Shown one piece after another: positions 6,718 to 16,253 of a stretch of 16,253 nt of DNA (position 1 is the first letter of the stretch; each line of letters opens with the position of its first letter). Source of the DNA: Deltaproteobacteria bacterium. GTDB lineage: Bacteria; Myxococcota; Polyangia; Haliangiales; Haliangiaceae. Both the position numbers and the translations under genes were made by a program. The notes under the pieces were generated by a model. The model was not told where the DNA came from. It was given only the letters and a program-made list of their open reading frames with translations, and did not search any database. Location: NCBI GenBank assembly GCA_018262455.1, contig JAGSPR010000255.1, positions 1-16,253 on the forward strand, in the 5' to 3' direction.

Positions 6718-7932
6718 ATGGACGACCTCCTCGATCTCACCGAGAAGATGCCGCGCGATTTCGATCCGGCGGAGCCGACGACCGAAGCGCCGCGGCAACC
6801 GATCACCCTTCCGATCCCGAAGCTCGCCGCGGAGATCGTGCCGCTGTCGCGGCGCCGCGCGGCGCACGGGACGCACACCGGGATCGCCGCGTTACCTCCG
6901 CCGATCCCGGATCGCGCGAAGCGCGTCACCGCGGCGCCTCCACCGATTCCTGCTGCGCGTCGCGTGCCGACCGTCCCCCCACCGACGCCGGCCAGCCCAC
7001 CTGCGCCGACCGTCCTCGCCGCGAGTCCTCCGTCGGCGATCGGCTGGCTGCCCGCGCCCTCGCCAGCCCTCCCGTCGTTCGACGTCGGCATCGACTCCGA
7101 GGACGCCGAGCTCGAGATCGCGGGCGGAGCACCGGCGCATCCGCGCAACACCGCGGCGATCGCGGGGATCGCGGTCGGCAGCGCCGTGGTCGCCGTGCTC
7201 CTCGGGATCGGGATCGGGTTCAGCGGAGCCCCGGCGGTGAACGAGACCTCGGCGGTCGCGCCCGCGCCGCCGCACGCCGTCGCTCCGGCATCCGCGCGAA
7301 TCGAGCCGGTGCTCGTCGAGCCGCCGCCCGTGGTCGCCGCGGTCGCGCCGGCGATCGCAGCGGACCCTCCGGTCGAGTCGCTCCAGCTGCCGATCAGCTC
7401 GGTGCCGGCGGGCGCGGTCGTCACGCTGATCCACGACGGCGACGCAACGGTGGTCGGTCGGACGCCGGTGATCGCGACGCTCGATCCGACACGCGCGTAC
7501 GACGTGATCGTCGCGCTGCGCGGTCACCCGACCAAGATCCACCACATCGATCCGGGCACGACGCACGCGCTCGAGCTCGTGGTCGAGGACGCGCCACCGC
7601 CCGAGGCTCCGTCGCCTGCGCCTCCCGTTCGACGGCGCCCTGCCGCGGTGACCACCAAGCAGCGCGCGCCGCACGGGGCGCGGCCCCCGGCGAAGGTGGT
7701 TGCCGCCGTCCCGACCGCCGGCACCCTGATGGTGTCGTCCAAACCTCCGTGCGAGATCGCGATCGATGGCAAGCCGACCCGGCTCGTCACACCGCAGCGC
7801 GAGATCTCGCTAGCAGCCGGCGTGCACAAGGTCACCCTGACCAACGCGAAGCTCCAGCTCCGGAAGACGCTCTCGGTGACCATCTCGCCCCGGCAGAAGA
7901 CGAAGCTGCTCCACGACTTCACGCGACGCTGA
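6718..7932 (+). CDS. Proline-rich single-pass membrane protein with two PEGA-like domains
   Basis: A 404-residue protein. An acidic start (MDDLLDLTEKMPRDFD) leads into a long Pro/Ala-rich cytoplasmic region with repeated PPIP motifs (about 60-120). One hydrophobic helix follows at about 145-167 (NTAAIAGIAVGSAVVAVLLG), then a second Pro/Ala-rich linker. Two PEGA-like beta modules come next: about 221-290 (SLQLPISSVPAGAVVTLIHD) and 335-404 (GTLMVSSKPPCEIAIDGKP). In myxobacteria this layout is common on the C-terminal side of Ser/Thr protein kinases, but no kinase domain is present here. A role as an envelope anchor or surface-binding protein is inferred. The ATG at 6718 is preferred to upstream starts because GGGAG lies four bases before it and the preceding codons look non-coding. 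It is 15 bases from the next gene, so probably co-transcribed. Confidence 0.8.
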   Translation: MDDLLDLTEKMPRDFDPAEPTTEAPRQPITLPIPKLAAEIVPLSRRRAAHGTHTGIAALPPPIPDRAKRVTAAPPPIPAARRVPTVPPPTPASPPAPTVLAASPPSAIGWLPAPSPALPSFDVGIDSEDAELEIAGGAPAHPRNTAAIAGIAVGSAVVAVLLGIGIGFSGAPAVNETSAVAPAPPHAVAPASARIEPVLVEPPPVVAAVAPAIAADPPVESLQLPISSVPAGAVVTLIHDGDATVVGRTPVIATLDPTRAYDVIVALRGHPTKIHHIDPGTTHALELVVEDAPPPEAPSPAPPVRRRPAAVTTKQRAPHGARPPAKVVAAVPTAGTLMVSSKPPCEIAIDGKPTRLVTPQREISLAAGVHKVTLTNAKLQLRKTLSVTISPRQKTKLLHDFTRR

Positions 7933-7947
7933 GCAAGTACCCTGTCG

Positions 7948-8298
7948 ATGATGCCACTGGGTCAGGTCCTGCTCGCTCACATCGACATCCCCGAGCGGCT
8001 GCTCGGGGCGCTCGTCGTGCTCGTGCTCGCGGTCGTGGTGGCCCTCGTGACGCGAGCGATCCGTGGTTCGCCGAAGGGGATGGTCGTACGACCCGGCGCT
8101 CCGTCGTGCGCATGCGGCACGGTGACGAAGTGGATGTTGCCGGACAACCACTGGCACTGCGAGCGATGCAACCTGCCGGTCCTGCGCCCGCTCGCCTGCG
8201 CCACCTGCCAGGGGCCCGGTCGCTGGCTGCGCGAGTCGAATGCGTGGGGGTGTGATCGCTGCCGCGTGCTGCTTCCGCCCGCTGCGCCGAGGACGTGA
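7948..8298 (+). CDS. Membrane-anchored protein with two zinc-ribbon motifs
   Basis: A 116-residue protein of unknown function. Residues about 18-37 form one transmembrane helix (LLGALVVLVLAVVVALV), followed by a basic stretch. The soluble part has eight regularly spaced cysteines: C54-x-C56, C71-x2-C74, C84-x2-C87 and C102-x2-C105. The second and fourth pairs sit in similar settings (NHWHCERC and NAWGCDRC), suggesting two related zinc ribbons in tandem, probably on the cytoplasmic face. The start could be either ATG of the MM pair (7948 or 7951). It lies 15 bases after the PEGA gene and 24 before the next lipoprotein gene, consistent with one transcript. A deleted copy of its two ends occurs at 2088-2155. 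Confidence 0.75.
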   Translation: MMPLGQVLLAHIDIPERLLGALVVLVLAVVVALVTRAIRGSPKGMVVRPGAPSCACGTVTKWMLPDNHWHCERCNLPVLRPLACATCQGPGRWLRESNAWGCDRCRVLLPPAAPRT

Positions 8299-8322
8299 TC
8301 GCTTCTGTGCCACCATGGAGAG

Positions 8323-9195
8323 ATGGAGCGAGCTGCGATCCCTCCAGTGTGGCGAGGACCACGAAAACTCACGCTGTTGATCGGACTTCTGGCCGGGTGC
8401 GATCAGGTGTTCGGGCTCGCTCGCGACGACTGCGGCAACGCCGAGCTCGATCTGGGCGAGGAGTGTGACGACGGGCCGACCGGAGCGGGCGACGGATGCG
8501 GGCTCACATGCTTGATCGAACCCGGCTTCGAATGCCCGACACCAGGCGCGTTCTGTCTTCCGGTCGTCGGATTGCGCCGGGGGACCGAGCGCACCACCTT
8601 GCCGGCAGCGGGCAACAGCGGGGGAGGAACCCCGTACGCCCATCTCTGCGAGCAGGGGGATGTCGTGGTCGGCTTCGAAGGCGCGACATCCAACAGCGGC
8701 ACCAACGTGGGGACCCTCCGCGCCCTGTGCGGTTCACTCGGAACTACCCCGAGCGGCGACGCGGCCATCACGCGCACGAGCCAGAGCCTCGACTTCGGCT
8801 TTGAATCAAACGCCCCGGCCCTCACTGCGATCTGCGCGGAGGACGCGGTCGCGATCGGCTTCGTCCCCAACATCGGCACCATGGCGATCTCGGGATTTCA
8901 GTGGACCTGCCAGCGGCTCTCGCACACCGGGGGCGCGCTACGTTTCGGTCCGTCCGAGTTTCGTGCGTTCGGACCTCTCGCAGGCACGACCCAGTCCGAG
9001 GAACGATGTCCGCCAGGCGAGGTCGTGAGCTCCATCTTCGGCAGCGCTGGTGGCCTTGTCGACTCCCTCGGCCTGCGCTGTAGCGCGATCTCGACCGTGC
9101 TCTGTGGCGACGGCACGCTGGTATTGCCCGAGACCTGCGATGACGGCAACGTGTCCCCGGGCGACGGCTGTAGCAATCGATGCGTGCGCGAGTAG
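8323..9195 (+). CDS. Lipoprotein with Myxococcus-type Cys-rich repeats flanking a three-repeat domain
   Basis: A 290-residue predicted lipoprotein. KLTLLIGLLAGC is the lipobox region (Cys 26), followed by DQVFGL. Residues about 37-71 (CGNAELDLGEECDDG then DGCGLTC) and 261-287 (CGDGTLVLPETCDDGN then DGCSNRC) are DUF4215-style Cys-rich repeats, typical of myxobacterial surface proteins. Between them, residues about 105-253 show three diverged units bounded by cysteines C109-C136, C171-C196 and C229-C253. Their pattern is roughly C-x2-[GD]-x-[VA]-[VA], then a Gly-rich turn and a final Cys; the last reads GGLVDSLGLRC. This suggests a threefold beta domain such as a beta-prism lectin, which is an inference. 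A surface binding role is likely. GGAG sits unusually close to the ATG, so the start is moderately certain. Confidence 0.8.
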   Translation: MERAAIPPVWRGPRKLTLLIGLLAGCDQVFGLARDDCGNAELDLGEECDDGPTGAGDGCGLTCLIEPGFECPTPGAFCLPVVGLRRGTERTTLPAAGNSGGGTPYAHLCEQGDVVVGFEGATSNSGTNVGTLRALCGSLGTTPSGDAAITRTSQSLDFGFESNAPALTAICAEDAVAIGFVPNIGTMAISGFQWTCQRLSHTGGALRFGPSEFRAFGPLAGTTQSEERCPPGEVVSSIFGSAGGLVDSLGLRCSAISTVLCGDGTLVLPETCDDGNVSPGDGCSNRCVRE

Positions 9196-9280
9196 CGATG
9201 CTCGAGGCGCCCGGGCCGGTGTTCTACGCGGAGCAGTGAACCGAGGAGCGAGGGCGGACCTCGACGCCTGCGCGCTTCAG

Positions 9281-11822
<2,542 letters not shown>

Positions 11823-11825
11823 ACC

Positions 11826-11854
11826 TCGACCATCTCTCTGGCGCGTCGTAGGCT
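11826..11854 (+). promoter_or_regulatory. Candidate promoter of the SDR gene
   Basis: TCGACC (11826-11831, four of six matches to TTGACA) and TAGGCT (11849-11854, TANNNT form) are separated by 17 bases. The ATG at 11864 follows after nine bases with no Shine-Dalgarno. Transcription would begin within a few bases of the start codon, so the SDR may be expressed from its own leaderless promoter rather than only by read-through from katG. Confidence 0.35.
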
Positions 11855-11863
11855 GGCCTCCGC

Positions 11864-12625
11864 ATGGGCAAGACCGCCCTGATCTCGGGCGCGAACCGCG
11901 GAATCGGCCAGCAGCTCGCGCGCGTACTCGCGAGCACGGGGTGGGATGTGCTCGTCGGCTCGCGCGATCTCGCCAAGGGCCACGCCGCGGCCGCGCGCCT
12001 GCGCAAGGAGACGGGCGGCCGGCTCAAGGCGGTCGAGCTCGACGTCACCAGCGACGCATCGGTCGCGACGGCTTCGCAGAAGCTACGCGACGGCGCGATC
12101 CGGATCGACGCGCTCGTCAACAACGCGGGCGTCTACGGCGTCGCGCGCGGACGCGACGGCGTCGCTCTGACCCTCGAGACGAACTTCTTTGGCCCTCTTC
12201 GGGTGACCCTCGGCATGCTTCCGCTGCTGCGAGACGGTGCGACGATCACCAACGTGACGAGCGGCCTCGGGTCGCTCGCGAACCTCGACGCCGAGCACCG
12301 TCGCGCGCTCTCCGACCCGACCCTCACGCGCGACGCGCTCGTCGAGATGATGCGCGCCCTCGTCCGCGCCGGCGGTCCGACCTGGGGCACCGACGCCTAT
12401 GGCGTCTCGAAGGCGGCGCTCAACACGCTGACCCGGATCCTCGCGAGCGAGCTCTCGCCGCGAAACATCCACGTCAACGCGACATGCCCGGGCTGGGTAC
12501 GCACCGACATGGGCGGCCGCAGCGCGCCGCGCACGGTCGAGGAAGGCGCCCAGAGCGTGCTCTACGGCATCACCGCGCCGGGCACTGGCGGCATCTTCCG
12601 CGACGGTGTCTCCATCGCGCCCTGA
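11864..12625 (+). CDS. Short-chain dehydrogenase/reductase (SDR family)
   Basis: A 253-residue cytoplasmic NAD(P)H-dependent oxidoreductase of the classical SDR type. The nucleotide-binding motif is G9-x3-G13-x-G15 in ISGANRGIG. D60-V61 in VELDVTSD contacts the adenine in this family, and NNAG is at 86-89. The catalytic set is N107, S133 (NVTSGLGS), Y179 and K183 (AYGVSKAAL), followed by PGWVRTDMGG near 209-218. Arginines at 12 and 34 (NRG and GSRD) are compatible with an NADP(H) preference. The overall look is that of carbonyl-reductase-like SDRs, but the substrate cannot be deduced. It lies 55 bases after katG on the same strand. No signal peptide is present, so it does not share a compartment with the exported KatG. 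Confidence 0.92.
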   Translation: MGKTALISGANRGIGQQLARVLASTGWDVLVGSRDLAKGHAAAARLRKETGGRLKAVELDVTSDASVATASQKLRDGAIRIDALVNNAGVYGVARGRDGVALTLETNFFGPLRVTLGMLPLLRDGATITNVTSGLGSLANLDAEHRRALSDPTLTRDALVEMMRALVRAGGPTWGTDAYGVSKAALNTLTRILASELSPRNIHVNATCPGWVRTDMGGRSAPRTVEEGAQSVLYGITAPGTGGIFRDGVSIAP

Positions 12626-12639
12626 CGTCGCGCGCGACG
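12626..12639. terminator. Palindrome directly after the SDR stop
   Basis: CGTCGCGCGCGACG is a 14-base perfect palindrome that begins immediately after the TGA of the SDR gene, in the 63-base gap between convergent genes. It can fold as a five-pair stem with a CGCG loop. Without a T tract it is only a candidate termination signal. Confidence 0.3.
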
Positions 12640-12688
12640 CGCAGCGGGGGGGCTCGCGGTCGATCCGCCGGGGACGCTCCCTCGCAGC

Positions 12689-13555
12689 TCAGATCAGGTC
12701 GAACAGGAAGCGCAGCCCGAGCGAACCCTGGTGAGACGTCGTCGGATTCTCCTTCGCCGCGAGCTCGAGGCGGAGGAACAGGTCGAGCACCGGGGAGCGG
12801 AGTTTCTTCCTCGGGACCAGGTGGCCGGCAACCTCGACTCCGAGAAGGACCCCCGGATCGTCCCGATCGGAGTGGAAGGCAGCCGTCGGCCCGACGCTGA
12901 CCGGACCCACGCCGACGCCGACCGTGAGGCGCAGCTCCAGCCCGTCGGCGCCGGTCCGCCCGGCCCCCTCGATCGCGAGACCGAGGAACGGAGGCGGAAA
13001 CCACCGGTGAGGAGCGGCCACGCGGTTGCTCGCGTCGGCGTGAACGGCCGCGAGGATCTCGTGGGCGTAGGCCCGGAGCTCGTCCTCTCGGGGTGGTGCC
13101 CCTCCGCGCGCCGCGAGCTCGCGCGCGACTGCCAGGATCCGAGCCTGCACCCCGTCGACGAGGATTGCCCGCAGCTCGCCGGGGCCGGGGAGGATCGGGC
13201 CCCTGAAGATCTCGATGGCGAGCCCCAAGGAGACGGACAGCTCCCCGCGCTTGGCCGCCGGAGAATAGCTCCCCGCCAGACCTCCGCGCGGGCCGAACGC
13301 GATGGCGCGACGCGCCCGGTGGAGCGTGCCACGCACGATCGGCGGCAGCCCCGCCTCGGCGCGCACCAGCGCATCCGCCGCGCTCGATGCGGCATTGGCG
13401 ATGTCCCCTCCGTAACGGTCGACACCCTCCCCTATCAGGTGCGCGAGCAAGGCTGCGATGAGCCCCACCGGGTCACCGCTCGCCTCGGCCTTGCGCGGCC
13501 CGAGAAGCAGACAGGCCACGAGGAGCAACGGCAGGACGCTGGGCCAGGCACGCAT
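12689..13555 (-). CDS. Exported protein of unknown function, possibly beta-rich at the C-terminus
   Basis: A 288-residue protein I do not recognise. MRAWPSVLPLLLVACLLLG is an export signal. Two readings are possible: a lipobox L-V-A-C with Cys 15, or a Sec signal cleaved after A-E-A at residue 25. The N-terminal half is Ala/Leu-rich and helical (GLIAALLAHLIGEGVDRYG, and a second helical block around ILAVARELAARGG). The C-terminal third alternates hydrophobic and polar residues (LELRLTVGVGVGPVSVG, GVEVAGHLV, LDLFLRLELA) and ends in LGLRFLFDLI, a pattern seen in small outer-membrane barrels or beta sandwiches. That fold is an inference. It is convergent with the SDR gene and divergent from a stretch of decayed coding sequence. 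Confidence 0.7.
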   Translation of the reverse strand: MRAWPSVLPLLLVACLLLGPRKAEASGDPVGLIAALLAHLIGEGVDRYGGDIANAASSAADALVRAEAGLPPIVRGTLHRARRAIAFGPRGGLAGSYSPAAKRGELSVSLGLAIEIFRGPILPGPGELRAILVDGVQARILAVARELAARGGAPPREDELRAYAHEILAAVHADASNRVAAPHRWFPPPFLGLAIEGAGRTGADGLELRLTVGVGVGPVSVGPTAAFHSDRDDPGVLLGVEVAGHLVPRKKLRSPVLDLFLRLELAAKENPTTSHQGSLGLRFLFDLI

Positions 13556-13605
13556 CGCTCGGGGAGCTTCGCGGTGCCCGGCCGTCGCGTCAGCCGGGAT
13601 CCGCC

Positions 13606-13845
13606 GAGGCCGACCGGATCGAAGAGCTCGTCGCCGAAGGACTGCTCGAGGAAGCAGGGATCGCGGTCACGAGGATCCTTCTCGCTCTGCACGTGGGCGA
13701 GGGCGGCGGCTGCGATCTCGCTGCGGTTCGGGTCACGACGGCGTTGACGCTCGCGAACGTGGCGCGCGGGAATCGCGAGGACGTCGACCTCGGACTCGGC
13801 GCGATGTTCGCGCTCGCATGGACGACATCACGTATTCGCGCGTAG
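13606..13845 (+). pseudogene. Coding-like fragment without a start codon
   Basis: Frame 1 reads like protein here: EADRIEELVAEGLLEEAG, then VTRILLALHVGEGGGCDLAA, and GNREDVDLGLGAMFALAW before a TAG at 13843-13845. The composition is helical and balanced, unlike the Arg-rich alternative frames. No ATG or GTG in this frame lies ahead of the coding-like stretch back through the start of the opposite-strand gene. It is therefore best seen as the interior of a decayed gene. I do not recognise the family. Confidence 0.45.
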
Positions 13846-14060
13846 AGACCGTGGGCCTGGTCGTGCGCGCGAACGGCTCACGAGTGCTGCCGACGGGAGA
13901 ACGGTTCCAAGGCACGCTGAACGGGGGCGATGTCATCGTGACGTTGCCCGCGATTGCCGGCGCGTCGAGGCTGACACTAGAGGGCAGCGTCGTCGTTCGC
14001 AATGTCGATGGCTCGGAGCTCGAACGCGCGCAGGTGCCTGCGGCCGCCGAGATTCGCTAG
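13818..14060 (+). CDS. Small hypothetical protein, possibly part of a decayed gene
   Basis: An 80-residue frame starting at the ATG at 13818 (MDDITYSRVETVGLVVRANG) and ending QVPAAAEIR. It is beta-rich, with GGDVIVTLPAIAGASRLTLE and SVVVRNVDGSELERA, and has no signal peptide or membrane segment. It overlaps the end of the preceding coding-like frame by 28 bases in a different register. The pair could be translationally coupled genes or one frameshifted gene. No ribosome binding site is visible. I recognise no domain. Confidence 0.45.
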   Translation: MDDITYSRVETVGLVVRANGSRVLPTGERFQGTLNGGDVIVTLPAIAGASRLTLEGSVVVRNVDGSELERAQVPAAAEIR

Positions 14061-14122
14061 CGACTGCGCTGGTGGGACGATCGAGCGCCAGTGGCTCGCG
14101 GCTGCGCAAGAGCAAGTGGGGG

Positions 14123-14221
14123 CTGACCCATGACTCCGTGGCTGTCACGCTTGACCCGTTCGAGGTCGACGTTTCACACGTCGGGAGGACCACCGCGGTT
14201 CGATCGTACGCGGGCCTCTAG
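14123..14221 (+). pseudogene. Further coding-like remnant converging on the HEAT gene
   Basis: Frame 2 reads LTHDSVAVTLDPFEVDVSHV and continues to a TAG at 14219-14221, inside the 3' end of the opposite-strand HEAT gene. A separate short stretch just before it in frame 1 (TIERQWLAAAQEQVGADP, stop near 14131) also looks protein-like. Coding character that switches among three frames between 13606 and 14221 is what a gene accumulating frameshifts would show. There is no start codon of its own. Confidence 0.3.
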
Positions 14222-15892
14222 TACTCCCACGAGCTCGCGACGCACGTGATCGGGCAGCCTCGAGTCGCGGATGAGCTCAGGCAGCTCATTCGCGAGCGAC
14301 GCTGGCGGTGGAACGAAGATCCGTGTTTGCCGCGCGAGCCACCTTGTCACGTACAGCTGGATACGTGGTCTAAGCGTCTCGTCGCTCGCGTCGAATGCTC
14401 GAAGCAAGGAAGGCAGGCTTTCCCAGAAGTCGCGGTGCGAGATCACCGCGAGTGCCGCTCGCTTGCCCGGACCGCTCGAGGTTGTGATGAACATTGACCA
14501 CACGTCGGCACCCCGAACGCTGGTGATGCGCGCCAGAAGCAGATCGCGGGCAGCCCGTGTCACGCTGGAGGTCTCATCCAGCAAGGCGGCGAGTGCCAGC
14601 TCGACGACGTCATCGACCTTGAAGTTCGCAAGAGCGTGGAGCGCGCTCTTCCGAACAGCAGGTCGGTCGTTTCGGAGATAGCCGCGTACAAGTGTCGCGT
14701 CACCAGGACCGCCCGTTTCGCTCAAGCCAACGAGCACCATCCCGAGCCGCGCTCCCTGGCTCGATGCGAGTCTCGCGCGGTATTCGACATCGGGATCCTT
14801 TCCCGCTTCGAGCGCCGCCTGTTGCGCCAGTGCACGAACGCCGGCGTGAGGATCCAGCAGCAGATCAGACCATGGCAGCGGCGATCCAGCGGCGATCAAT
14901 CGCTGTGCTGCGCCGAATCGGACCGCGCCCAAGCGGCTGCGCAACAGCTGCGCGGCCAACGGGGCAAACACAGCGTCGTCGGCTGCAATCAGCCAACGCC
15001 CGGCCCAAGCGCGGATCGCCGGATCGGGGTCACGCATGGCAAAGACGAAGATGTCCTCCTTCGAGCGTGGCGTATCTGCGGGGCTAGGAAAAGGCGCCTG
15101 GCTGTCGCCCGCACGCGGTCGTTCGTCCGAGACCTGTAACTGATCACGCTCGAGCAGTCGTCGGTACGCCCCTCGACGAATGAAGCGATCTGGAGATCTC
15201 AGCGCGACCAACAGTCCCGGCGCGGCGCTTGGGTCGCGGAGTGCTTGTTCGATCTCGTCGATCAGCTTGGTCGATCCCAACCGCGCCCATCGGTGCATGG
15301 CATCGAGGATCGGCAACGCTGCCACGAGATCCGGGATGTGTTCGGCGCCAAGTCGTGCGCGCAGCGCGGTTTGGGCGAGGTCGCGAACCGGTGTGACCCA
15401 GTCGTTCGCGCGGAGTAGCAGGAACGCCACCTCCGAACCGTCTGCGCAGGTTGCGAATGTCCGGATCGCTTCCTCGCGCACATAGCCACTGGGGTGACAC
15501 ATCGCGAGCTGGAGCAGCGTTGGCCCCGCACCGAGTGCCGCAACGGTGCGCAGGTCGGTCGGTCGCATATCGCGCCAGCGCGCCGATTCGGGATGCGTCC
15601 CCGGCGACAGGTCGCGAAACGCGCGATCGAACATGCTCAGGCCGCGCACGTTGACGAGCTCGCGGAGCTTCCTGACGGACTGTCCAGCCGCTTCCGCGAT
15701 CTCGAGTCGGCTGTCGAGCGTCAGCGAGATGATTCGCGGAATGGCGAGCGGCTCGCCCGTGTCCGCGATCCTCTGGAGCAGCGAAGTGATCGCATCGGCA
15801 CGCGCCCGGGATCCCGAGAACCATGTGTGCTCGTTGGCGAGCCGATAGAGCTCGTCGATCAGCGCAAGGGTGTCTGCAGTAAGGGCCTGCAC
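14174..15892 (-). CDS. HEAT-repeat (armadillo-like helical) protein
   Basis: About 572 residues from the GTG at 15892, almost entirely paired helices. The repeats show the HEAT pattern of a hydrophobic helix, then D/P-x-x-V/I-R and a second helix: SGYVREEAIRTFA, DRFIRRGAYRRLL, PDPAIRAWAGRWLIAADD, PHAGVRALAQQAALEAG, RPAVRKSALHALANFK and SSVTRAARDLLLARI. Such solenoids bind other proteins; no enzyme domain, signal peptide or membrane segment is seen. A longer frame begins with ATG at 16033, but its first 47 residues look non-coding and overlap a better small ORF in another register. The GTG is preceded by GAGGGG at a tight three-base spacing, so the exact start is uncertain; a GTG at 15910 is an alternative. 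Confidence 0.75.
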   Translation of the reverse strand: MQALTADTLALIDELYRLANEHTWFSGSRARADAITSLLQRIADTGEPLAIPRIISLTLDSRLEIAEAAGQSVRKLRELVNVRGLSMFDRAFRDLSPGTHPESARWRDMRPTDLRTVAALGAGPTLLQLAMCHPSGYVREEAIRTFATCADGSEVAFLLLRANDWVTPVRDLAQTALRARLGAEHIPDLVAALPILDAMHRWARLGSTKLIDEIEQALRDPSAAPGLLVALRSPDRFIRRGAYRRLLERDQLQVSDERPRAGDSQAPFPSPADTPRSKEDIFVFAMRDPDPAIRAWAGRWLIAADDAVFAPLAAQLLRSRLGAVRFGAAQRLIAAGSPLPWSDLLLDPHAGVRALAQQAALEAGKDPDVEYRARLASSQGARLGMVLVGLSETGGPGDATLVRGYLRNDRPAVRKSALHALANFKVDDVVELALAALLDETSSVTRAARDLLLARITSVRGADVWSMFITTSSGPGKRAALAVISHRDFWESLPSLLRAFDASDETLRPRIQLYVTRWLARQTRIFVPPPASLANELPELIRDSRLPDHVRRELVGVLEARVRSNRGGPPDV

Positions 15893-15930
15893 GGTCCCCT
15901 CATTGTGCACGCGTGAAGGCCCACAGACAG

Positions 15931-16077
15931 CTACGGCGGCCTGTCGAACAACGCCAGGATCGCGCGCTCCGTTTCTCGGTCGAGGCCGTTCAACGGGCTG
16001 GTCCGAACGAAGCGCGATGCAAACATGGCCCATGTCGGCGCGTCATCGAAGTAGTGACTGCCTTCCCGACGTTGCAT
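15931..16077 (-). CDS. Small ORF (48 residues) upstream of the HEAT gene
   Basis: A short frame from the ATG at 16077 to TAG at 15933-15931. Its translation is protein-like: MQRREGSHYFDDAPTWAMFA, then SRFVRTSPLN and GLDRETERAILALFDRPP. The stop is 38 bases before the probable HEAT start, so the two could be one transcript. It excludes the long N-terminal extension of the HEAT frame, which occupies the same bases in another register. No ribosome binding site is visible and I do not recognise a family; it could also be the tail of a lost gene. Confidence 0.45.
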   Translation of the reverse strand: MQRREGSHYFDDAPTWAMFASRFVRTSPLNGLDRETERAILALFDRPP

Positions 16078-16125
16078 GGCAAAAGCCCGCGAGGTGCGTC
16101 CGGGACGATCGTGATACGAACGGAC

Positions 16126-16253
16126 ATGGTCCGGGTGTCGGTGCTCGTCGCGATGTTGCTCGTCGCTTGCAAACAGAAGGAGTCACCGCGGCCTGAGGCG
16201 AAGCCGACAGCGACGTCGCAGGGTTCGAACGTCGGGTCTGCCGTGGTGCCAGG
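16126..16253 (+). CDS. Lipoprotein, 3' end outside the window
   Basis: The first 42 codons of a gene that runs off the right edge. MVRVSVLVAMLLVAC is a short signal with lipobox L-V-A-C (Cys 15), followed by a charged Lys/Pro/Thr-rich spacer (KQKESPRPEAKPTATSQG), typical of lipoproteins anchored through a flexible tether. The +2 residue is Lys. Only the anchor and tether are visible, so the function is unknown. It is divergent from the 48-residue ORF with just 48 bases between their starts, so the promoters must overlap. Confidence 0.65.
   Translation, partial: MVRVSVLVAMLLVACKQKESPRPEAKPTATSQGSNVGSAVVP

Noticed and set aside
6096..8255. A 719-codon plus-strand frame across the Do remnant, PEGA and zinc-ribbon genes
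   Set aside because: The translation is Arg/Ala-rich low complexity, and it overlaps genes with recognisable domains in other frames.
8611..8634. GNSGG in the 8323-9195 protein, resembling the serine protease G-[DN]-S-G-G motif
   Set aside because: No matching His or Asp motifs surround it and the region belongs to a Cys-bounded repeat domain; the match is a Gly/Ser-rich turn.

Overview
The window is high-GC and dense in coding sequence. It looks like a chromosomal stretch from a Myxococcota-type bacterium, possibly Kofleriaceae or Haliangium-like. That assignment is an inference from Myxococcus-type cysteine-rich repeats (DUF4215 style), a proline-rich PEGA-domain membrane protein, RCC1-repeat and TPR lipoproteins, and an unusually large share of genes beginning with a lipobox. 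I see no rRNA, tRNA, CRISPR array, insertion sequence or transposase.

Layout. 1-2155: the 3' part of an alpha/beta-hydrolase esterase gene, a convergent DUF3060-like secreted protein, a lipoprotein with a C-terminal TPR segment, and a short relic of a gene whose full copy lies at 7948-8298. 2156-5109: a degenerate M23-like lipoprotein (minus) and a 13-repeat RCC1 lipoprotein gene broken by a small out-of-frame deletion near 3995. 5345-6502: a TrxC-type thioredoxin and a 5'-truncated remnant of a Do/HtrA protease that keeps only PDZ material. 6718-9195: three same-strand genes encoding an orphan PEGA membrane protein, a membrane-anchored double zinc ribbon, and a lipoprotein with Cys-rich repeats at both ends. 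9196-12625: an AT-richer leader with a possible small minus-strand ORF, a catalase-peroxidase (KatG) made as an exported lipoprotein, and a short-chain dehydrogenase. 12689-14221: an uncharacterised secreted or lipoprotein gene (minus), then about 600 bases that look like decayed coding sequence. 14174-16253: a HEAT-repeat protein with a small ORF upstream (both minus), and the start of another lipoprotein at the right edge.

How the genes fit together. I do not see one multi-gene pathway. The common theme is the cell envelope: exported, lipid-anchored or repeat-rich proteins, with KatG and thioredoxin adding oxidative-stress and redox functions. The strongest oddities are the lipoprotein KatG with a twin-arginine-like signal, the in-frame internally deleted gene relic at 2088-2155, the shared C-D-x-V-F-G-L motif after the lipobox of two unrelated lipoproteins, and three broken or truncated genes. 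Several genes lack a Shine-Dalgarno sequence but carry a TANNNT box 6-9 bases before the start codon, which suggests leaderless transcripts.
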